Source: an uncultured Eggerthellaceae bacterium (GTDB taxonomy: Bacteria > Actinomycetota > Coriobacteriia > Coriobacteriales > Eggerthellaceae). From it: DNA of 8,536 nt. The DNA is taken from NCBI GenBank assembly GCA_934630905.1, contig CAKTXN010000075.1:1-8536 (forward strand). The letters run 5' to 3'. The translations under genes and the position numbers were made by a program. The notes under the pieces are model-generated. The model was not told where the DNA came from and did no database searches. It worked only from the letters and a program-made list of their open reading frames with translations. This document shows positions 1 to 4,585 of this stretch, piece after piece (the stretch's first letter is position 1; the number at the start of each line of letters is the position of its first letter).

Positions 1-468
1 GAAGAAACTGGTGCTACTATCGAGATTCAGGAAGACGGCACCATTCATATTGCTGCTGTTGAAGGACCTGCTGGCGATGCCGCAAAGGCAATGATTCTTG
101 ACATCGTTCGTGAGCCCGAAGTGGGCGAGCGCTACGAGGGCACCGTTGTGGGCATCAAGGACTTTGGCGCGTTCATCAAGCTTACGTCAAGCAAAGACGG
201 CCTGCTTCATATTTCCCGCATGGCAAACGGCCGCGTAGGCAAGGTTGAAGACGTCCTGAACTTGGGCGACGTTGTTGAGGTTGAAGTCATTGAAGTCGAT
301 CCGAAGACGGGAAAGATTTCCCTTGATCGCCTGAACAAGCCCGATGCACCTGAAAGCACGGTTGACGCACGTCCTGGTCGTGGCGAGCGCTCGGAGCGCA
401 ATGGTCATCGCAGCGATCGCGACCGTGGTGATCGTTCTGGTCGTACTCCGCGTCGTCGTCACGAGTAA
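1..468 (+). CDS. pnp: Polynucleotide phosphorylase, C-terminal part (5' end outside window)
   Basis: PNPase degrades RNA 3' to 5' by phosphorolysis in the cytoplasm and can also add tails. Only the last 155 codons are here, in frame 1 from base 1 to a TAA at 466-468. Visible residues 1-40 match the end of the KH domain (EETGATIEI, then an alternating strand and a helix). Residues 42-110 form an S1 RNA-binding domain with the typical GERYEGTVVGIKDFGAFIK opening, GLLHIS and the closing KISLDR. The last 45 residues are a low-complexity tail with 12 arginines ending PRRRHE, probably disordered and RNA-binding. The order KH, S1, tail is characteristic of PNPase. The catalytic RNase PH domains lie upstream and cannot be checked. 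A strong terminator follows at 551-584. An S1 protein of another family is unlikely because of the KH remnant directly before S1. Confidence 0.95.
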   Translation, partial: EETGATIEIQEDGTIHIAAVEGPAGDAAKAMILDIVREPEVGERYEGTVVGIKDFGAFIKLTSSKDGLLHISRMANGRVGKVEDVLNLGDVVEVEVIEVDPKTGKISLDRLNKPDAPESTVDARPGRGERSERNGHRSDRDRGDRSGRTPRRRHE

Positions 469-550
469 GCGTCCGGTCGCTGCACTGCGATCGAGAATAT
501 CGGGTACATGAGTGCTGCGGGTTTCGCTCGAATCGCTGGTGAATTACGTG

Positions 551-584
551 GTTCCCCTGCCTGGTGCGGGGGAACTGCTTTTTT
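551..584 (+). terminator. Intrinsic terminator after pnp
   Basis: Bases 551-560 pair with 566-575 to give a 10-bp stem that includes four consecutive C-G pairs and one T-G wobble. The loop is five bases (CTGGT). A run of six T follows at 579-584. This is a textbook rho-independent terminator placed 82 bases after the pnp stop, so it should separate pnp from dapB transcription. Confidence 0.9.
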
Positions 585-718
585 GAAAACTTTATGAATG
601 CGAGCGTATCCACGATGCGTTCGCCGTGTCAGACGGTACTTGTAAGGTATTTTTTAACCCGCAATACATAAACAGGATGCATAATGCATAAAAACAAATT
701 TTCGTTGCGGGGGTTGAT
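585..718 (+). promoter_or_regulatory. Probable dapB promoter/leader region
   Basis: This AT-rich stretch lies between the pnp terminator and the dapB start, so it should contain the dapB promoter. The best -10-like hexamer is CATAAT at 680-685 (5 of 6 to TATAAT), but no good -35 lies 16-18 bases upstream of it. A second option is TTGTAA at 640-645 with TACATA at 665-670, spacing 19. Bases 677-683 and 684-690 are a perfect tandem copy of ATGCATA, each containing the palindrome ATGCAT. The region is too short for a lysine riboswitch, and I recognise none. The ribosome binding site is probably GGGGG at 709-713, five bases before the ATG. The exact promoter is not certain. Confidence 0.4.
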
Positions 719-1486
719 ATGATTACAGTAGCTGTTTGTGGATGTTGCGGACGCATGGGTACCGCCGTGGTGAACGCCGTGCGCGGCGCGGAAGACATGG
801 AGCTTATTTGCGGCATTGATCCGTCAGGGAAAGCAACCGATTATCCGATTTATGCTAATCTTTCCGAGGCAATTTCTTCTGAAAAATTCGATGTTCTTGT
901 TGATTTCACTGCTCCGAGCGTTGTTGAAGGCAACCTTCGCACCGCTTTGCCGGCAGGAATCGATTGCGTTGTGGGAACAACGGGTCTTTCAGAGGAAAAG
1001 CTTGCCGAGCTTGCAGATCTGGCGCCCGAAGGAACCTGTCTTTTCTATGCACCGAACTTCACCACGGGTGCAGTGCTTATGATGCAGTTTGCAAAAGCTG
1101 CTGCTCCGTATTTCCCCGAAGCGGAAATCATCGAATTCCATCACTGCAATAAAAAGGATGCGCCCAGTGGCACTTCCGTAACAACTGCGAAGCTGATTTC
1201 CGAGGGTCGCGGCGGTCGCGTAAGCGCCGCCCCTGGTAAGGAAACAGAACTTGCTGGCATGGAGGGAGCGCGCGGCACCTTGGTAAGCGGCGTTCCGGTT
1301 CATTCGGTTCGCAGCATGGGCTTTGTGGCTTCGCAGGAAGTCATCTTTGGCTCTCTTGGCCAAACGCTTACTATCCGGCACGATTCTTGGGACACCGCTT
1401 CGTATATGCCGGGCGTTCTTTTGGGCATTCGCAGCGTTGGGCAAGAATCTGGTTTGATTGTTGGTTTAGAGAAGTTTATGGCTTAG
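719..1486 (+). CDS. dapB: 4-hydroxy-tetrahydrodipicolinate reductase
   Basis: DapB reduces the DapA product (4-hydroxy-tetrahydrodipicolinate) with NAD(P)H to tetrahydrodipicolinate in the lysine/diaminopimelate pathway, in the cytoplasm. At 255 residues it is close to the usual length. An N-terminal Rossmann motif CGCCGRMG lies at residues 7-14. The GTTG loop is at 86-89 and APNF at 111-114. The signature HHCNKKDAPSGT at 141-152 supplies the catalytic His (H141, equivalent to E. coli H159) and Lys (K145, equivalent to K163) plus the substrate-binding SGT. The C-terminal segment SVRSMGFVASQEVIFGS and RHDSWDTASY is typical of the family. The ATG at 719 is five bases after a GGGGG stretch and gives the expected short lead-in to the first strand. 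Oddity: the glycine-rich loop carries three cysteines (C7, C9, C10) where GAGGRMG is usual. dapA follows after 96 bases, supporting the assignment. Confidence 0.97.
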   Translation: MITVAVCGCCGRMGTAVVNAVRGAEDMELICGIDPSGKATDYPIYANLSEAISSEKFDVLVDFTAPSVVEGNLRTALPAGIDCVVGTTGLSEEKLAELADLAPEGTCLFYAPNFTTGAVLMMQFAKAAAPYFPEAEIIEFHHCNKKDAPSGTSVTTAKLISEGRGGRVSAAPGKETELAGMEGARGTLVSGVPVHSVRSMGFVASQEVIFGSLGQTLTIRHDSWDTASYMPGVLLGIRSVGQESGLIVGLEKFMA

Positions 1487-1582
1487 CCGGTCAGGCTCTG
1501 CCATAATGAACAAAATACAGGTGAAGTAGGAAAATAAACAAAGCAAACGCATAAGCGTACTGCGTGTTGATAGGAGCAAACT
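1487..1582 (+). promoter_or_regulatory. dapB-dapA spacer with possible extended -10 promoter
   Basis: The spacer contains TGCCATAAT at 1499-1507, which fits the extended -10 form TGn plus a 5-of-6 hexamer, and could give dapA its own start of transcription. No convincing -35 is present, as expected for weak or extended -10 promoters. ACGC-ATAA-GCGT at 1547-1558 can form a small 4-bp hairpin just upstream of the ribosome binding site AGGAG (1572-1576), which is six bases before the dapA ATG. No terminator is visible, so read-through from dapB is also expected. Confidence 0.3.
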
Positions 1583-2482
1583 ATGGCTGAACAACTCACT
1601 TTCGGTCGATTGATTCCCGCAATGGTCACGCCTTTCGACGAGAACCTTGATTTGGATTTGCCGCGTGCCCGCCAATTGGCAAATCGCTTGATTGAAGGCG
1701 GCGCTGATTCGCTGCTTATCAATGCCACTACGGGCGAGGCTCCTACTATTTTCTATCCGCAAAAAATTGAACTGTTCAAAGCAGTTGTCGATGAAGTTGC
1801 AGGTCGTGTGCCTGTTATTGCCTATGCAGGCGATAACTGCACGGCTGATTCGGTGGACTTTGCGAAGGAAGTTGAAAAAATCGGCGTTGACGGTATCATG
1901 CTGGTAGTGCCGTATTACAACAAGCCTCCGCAAGAGGGCATGTACCGCCATTTCAAAGCAATCGCACAAACGGTTGAATTGCCGGTTTTGCTGTACAACA
2001 TCCCCGGTCGCACTGCCATCAATATGACTGCGGAAACAACGTTGCGTTTGGCGCACGATGTGGATAACATTATTGGCATCAAGGAAGCATCGGGTGATTT
2101 CGACCAGATCAAGGAAATCATCGATGGTGCTCCTGCGGGCTTCCATGTTTATTCGGGCGACGATGATGCCACGATGAAGATTATGAAGCTTGGCGGCGTT
2201 GGTGTTGTGTCTACCATTGGCAATGTTGCACCGGCACGCATTCGTGAGCTGGTGTACCTTTGCGCCGAAGGAAAATGGGAGCAGGCTCAAGAGTGCCATG
2301 AGAAATTGAGCCCGCTCATGAAGGGATTGTTCGCTACCACGAACCCCATTCTGGTCAAGGAAGCTTTGAAGCTGGAAGGTTTCCCCGTTGGCGGCGTTCG
2401 TCTGCCTTTGATTGATGCAACGCCCGAGCAATCCGAAGAGCTTGCGCGCATTATGCGCCAAGTTGGGGTGCTGGCAGATTAA
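1583..2482 (+). CDS. dapA: 4-hydroxy-tetrahydrodipicolinate synthase
   Basis: DapA condenses pyruvate with aspartate semialdehyde, the committed step of diaminopimelate/lysine synthesis; the product is the DapB substrate. The 299-residue protein is a class I aldolase TIM barrel of normal length. Visible active-site residues are T49/T50 and G51-E52 in the TTGE loop, Y112 in PYYNKPPQEG, Y138 and R143 in LYNIPGRTA, and the Schiff-base lysine K167 in GIKEASGD. YSGDD at 190-194 and NPILVKEAL at 254-262 also fit. R143 and the neighbouring dapB favour DHDPS over N-acetylneuraminate lyase or KDG aldolase relatives. Oddity: the loop reads NATTGEAPT where GTTGES is usual, so A48 and A53 replace Gly and Ser. 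The ATG has a good AGGAG (1572-1576) six bases upstream. rnj follows after 118 bases. Confidence 0.97.
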   Translation: MAEQLTFGRLIPAMVTPFDENLDLDLPRARQLANRLIEGGADSLLINATTGEAPTIFYPQKIELFKAVVDEVAGRVPVIAYAGDNCTADSVDFAKEVEKIGVDGIMLVVPYYNKPPQEGMYRHFKAIAQTVELPVLLYNIPGRTAINMTAETTLRLAHDVDNIIGIKEASGDFDQIKEIIDGAPAGFHVYSGDDDATMKIMKLGGVGVVSTIGNVAPARIRELVYLCAEGKWEQAQECHEKLSPLMKGLFATTNPILVKEALKLEGFPVGGVRLPLIDATPEQSEELARIMRQVGVLAD

Positions 2483-2600
2483 TCCGCTCCGAAGCGGTTG
2501 CCGGTTGATTTGCTTGCATTTATCGGCGTATATGCTGATGAATATGAACGTATGCAGCCCCAAAATGGGGCTGCTGTGAAATAAAGAATAGGAATATTGT
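2483..2600 (+). promoter_or_regulatory. dapA-rnj spacer with two hairpins, no U-tract
   Basis: Two inverted repeats occur. CCGCT/AGCGG at 2484-2497 has a 5-bp stem and a 4-base loop. GCAGCCCC/GGGGCTGC at 2554-2574 has a perfect 8-bp stem (nine with an A-T pair) and a very small loop. Neither is followed by a T run on either strand, so they are not standard intrinsic terminators. The larger one sits 26 bases before the rnj start and would lie in the 5' leader of rnj mRNA. The ribosome binding site is a weak AGGA at 2590-2593, seven bases before the ATG. No clear promoter is seen. Confidence 0.45.
2554..2574 (+). other. Stable hairpin in rnj leader
   Basis: Bases 2554-2561 are perfectly complementary to 2567-2574, with A2562-T2566 as a possible ninth pair. 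The sequence after it (TGTGAAATAAAG) has no T run. It may be a processing or protective stem, a partial terminator, or a translation modulator; the sequence alone does not decide. Confidence 0.6.
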
Positions 2601-4505
2601 ATGGAACAAAAAACAAGGCGCGATGAAGGTGCTTCTTCTTCGCGCGCTCGCGTTTCCGTTCGGAAACGCAGGCACGCTTCTGCCCAAATCAACGCAGAAG
2701 CGCAAAACGAAATCGATGAGGCGTTTGCCTCGCAAAAGACACCTCGCAAAAAAGTTACGAGCGTCAAAAGAAGCGCCGCGGCCCAGCAACCCGTTAAGAA
2801 AGGCATGAAGGGCACGCAGTCGTCTACCGCTCAGGCGGTGCGTAAAAACGCAAATGCGAAGCTTAAAGTCATCCCGTTAGGCGGTCTGGACGTAATTGGC
2901 CGCAATATGACCGTTTTCGAATGCGGTCAAGATATGATTATCGATGATGCGGGCTTGATGTTCCCCGATGACGATCATCCTGGAATCGATCTTATTCTGC
3001 CTGATTACACGTATGTCTTGCAGAATGCGCATAAGCTCCGTGGTATTTTCATCACGCATGGCCACGAAGATCATACGGGCTGCCTGCCGTATCTGCTGAA
3101 AGACCTGGATTGCCAAGTTCCCATTTATGCCACAAAAATGACGTTGGGGCTTATCAAGCTGAAACTCGAAGAGCATCGCATCAAGAATGCAAAGCTTGTC
3201 GAAATCAAAGCGGGGCAGCAAATCAAAATGGGTTGTTTCACCGTTGAGTTCTTCTCAGTGAATCACTCGATTCCCGGTGCGGTGGGCGCTTTCGTGCAAA
3301 CACCGGCAGGAAACGTTCTGCACACCGGCGACTTCAAGCTTGACCAATCGCCTGTTGATGGCGTTCGCACCGATTTTGCTGCCATGGCGCGCTTCTCGCA
3401 GATGGGCGTGGACTTGCTTATGAGCGATTCCACAAACGCCGATACGCAGAATTTTACCAGGTCGGAAAGCGAAGTGGGCAAAACGCTCGAAGATCTTATC
3501 CGTCACGCTGAAGGACGTGTTATTGTGGCGGCGTTCGCGAGCCACATTCATCGTATTCAGCAAGTATGCGATGCTGCGGTCAAGAACGGGCGGAAAGTGG
3601 TCGTTACAGGCCGCTCTATGGTGCAAAACACCGATATCGCGCGTCGTTTGGGCTATTTGCAGATTTCGGAAGACAACTTGATTGATGCCTTCGACTTGAA
3701 GAGCATACCTTCGGAAAAAGTCGTTATTTTATGCACCGGCAGCCAGGGTGAGCCGCTTTCGGCGCTTGCGCGTATTTCGAATTCCGAGCATCGCACTATC
3801 TCTATTGAGCCCGGTGATACGGTTATTATTTCCGCAACGCCTGTTCCCGGCAATGAGAAAGCCGTGACGCGCATCATCAATAACTTGTCACGCGCTGGCG
3901 TGGATGTGTACGATAAGTCGAAAGCGCTTGTGCACGTTTCGGGACATGCTGGTCCCGAAGAGCTGAAAATCGTCCTTTCGATTGTTGCGCCGAAGTACTT
4001 CATGCCCGTTCACGGCGAAGCAACGCACCTTCGTGCTCATTCAAAGCTTGCGAAGATGGTGGGAATTCCCGAGGACAATATCTTCATTCTGGATAACGGC
4101 GAAACGCTTGAACTTAGTACAAAGGGCGTAAAGCGTGGGGCATCGGTACCGAGTGGCATTGTGTACGTTGATGGCCTGACGGTCGGCGATACTTCCGATG
4201 CTGTTCTGGAAGAGCGCGTGCAGCTGCAAACGAAGGGTTTTGCCTGTGTTGCTGCGGCCGTTTCCTTCCGAAAGGCAACACTTGTCAGCGATGTGCAAAT
4301 CACCATGCGTGGCATGACGGGCGGCGACGATGTCTACCTGCAAGACGAAGCTCAAAAAGTAGTGACGAACGCCATTCGCAACGCACTGAGCAAGGGCGTG
4401 GCGAAGAAGGATCTCACAAAGATTTGCAAAGATTCGCTTCTGTCGATATTGTGGGAGCGAGCGAAACAGCGCCCAATGGTTGTTATCAACATCCTGGATG
4501 TATAA
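2601..4505 (+). CDS. rnj: Ribonuclease J
   Basis: RNase J is a metallo-beta-lactamase/beta-CASP enzyme with 5'-3' exonuclease and endonuclease activity on RNA, acting in mRNA decay and rRNA maturation in the cytoplasm. The 634-residue protein has a basic, Ser/Lys/Arg/Gln-rich extension (about 1-86), then the catalytic core starting KVIPLGGLDVIGRNM. The zinc motif HGHEDHTG is at 153-160, followed by HTGDFKLD (D244), SDSTNA (275-280), the beta-CASP elements GRSMVQN (337-343) and TGSQGEP (379-385), SGHAGPEE (447-454, H449) and PVHGEATHLRAH (469-480, H471). A C-terminal alpha/beta domain follows from about 525. The extended N-terminus resembles actinobacterial RNase J; Bacillus forms are about 555 residues. 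ATG 2601 has only a weak AGGA upstream but no better start exists before the core. A terminator follows at 4514-4544. Confidence 0.96.
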   Translation: MEQKTRRDEGASSSRARVSVRKRRHASAQINAEAQNEIDEAFASQKTPRKKVTSVKRSAAAQQPVKKGMKGTQSSTAQAVRKNANAKLKVIPLGGLDVIGRNMTVFECGQDMIIDDAGLMFPDDDHPGIDLILPDYTYVLQNAHKLRGIFITHGHEDHTGCLPYLLKDLDCQVPIYATKMTLGLIKLKLEEHRIKNAKLVEIKAGQQIKMGCFTVEFFSVNHSIPGAVGAFVQTPAGNVLHTGDFKLDQSPVDGVRTDFAAMARFSQMGVDLLMSDSTNADTQNFTRSESEVGKTLEDLIRHAEGRVIVAAFASHIHRIQQVCDAAVKNGRKVVVTGRSMVQNTDIARRLGYLQISEDNLIDAFDLKSIPSEKVVILCTGSQGEPLSALARISNSEHRTISIEPGDTVIISATPVPGNEKAVTRIINNLSRAGVDVYDKSKALVHVSGHAGPEELKIVLSIVAPKYFMPVHGEATHLRAHSKLAKMVGIPEDNIFILDNGETLELSTKGVKRGASVPSGIVYVDGLTVGDTSDAVLEERVQLQTKGFACVAAAVSFRKATLVSDVQITMRGMTGGDDVYLQDEAQKVVTNAIRNALSKGVAKKDLTKICKDSLLSILWERAKQRPMVVINILDV

Positions 4506-4507
4506 GC

Positions 4508-4513
4508 TATAAT
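4508..4513 (+). promoter_or_regulatory. Perfect TATAAT hexamer abutting rnj terminator
   Basis: TATAAT lies three bases after the rnj stop codon and directly touches the left arm of the terminator stem. The best -35-like hexamer is TTATCA at 4483-4488, with a long 19-base spacing, so promoter strength is doubtful. If used, transcripts would begin near 4519-4521 and serve ftsK and the rodZ-like gene. Confidence 0.35.
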
Positions 4514-4544
4514 AAAGGGTGCTCATTCGGCACCCTTTCTCTTT
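4514..4544 (+). terminator. Intrinsic terminator after rnj
   Basis: AAAGGGTGC at 4514-4522 pairs perfectly with GCACCCTTT at 4530-4538 around a 7-base loop. The stem is followed by CTCTTT, giving a T-rich trailing stretch (4536-4544) interrupted by two C. This looks like a moderately strong rho-independent terminator eight bases after the rnj stop. Confidence 0.75.
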
Positions 4545-4570
4545 AAACGTAATTTAAATGCAGCATATAA

Positions 4571-4585
4571 AAGGAGATTGGCTTG
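4571..4585 (+). promoter_or_regulatory. Strong ribosome binding site with TTG start for ftsK
   Basis: AAGGAG at 4571-4576 is followed six bases later by the TTG at 4583-4585. No in-frame ATG or GTG lies at a suitable distance, and the resulting N-terminus (MARSSQTQTKRR) is a typical basic FtsK lead. The strong site fixes TTG as the start. Confidence 0.8.

Noticed and set aside
585..718. Lysine riboswitch or T-box in front of dapB
   Set aside because: The space is only 134 bases, and no multi-helix core, T-box consensus or antiterminator/terminator pair is visible.
1506..1529. Possible seven-codon leader peptide MNKIQVK upstream of dapA
   Set aside because: There is no ribosome binding site before its ATG, only one lysine besides the terminal one, and no attenuator hairpin pair after it.
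2505..2534. Possible rnj promoter TTGATT with TATATG-like -10
   Set aside because: Each hexamer matches only 4 of 6 positions and several equally weak pairings are possible, so it cannot be told from background.
1466..2815. A 449-codon open frame on the minus strand covering all of dapA and both its spacers
   Set aside because: It is fully antisense to a well-supported dapA and to the start of rnj. Its translation is unusually rich in His, Asn, Arg, Gln and Cys with no recognisable motif, as expected from reading a codon-biased gene backwards. No ribosome binding site or promoter was seen.
4041..4526. A 161-codon minus-strand frame over the 3' end of rnj
   Set aside because: It runs antisense through conserved RNase J sequence and the rnj terminator, has no motif, and its composition looks like an antisense shadow.
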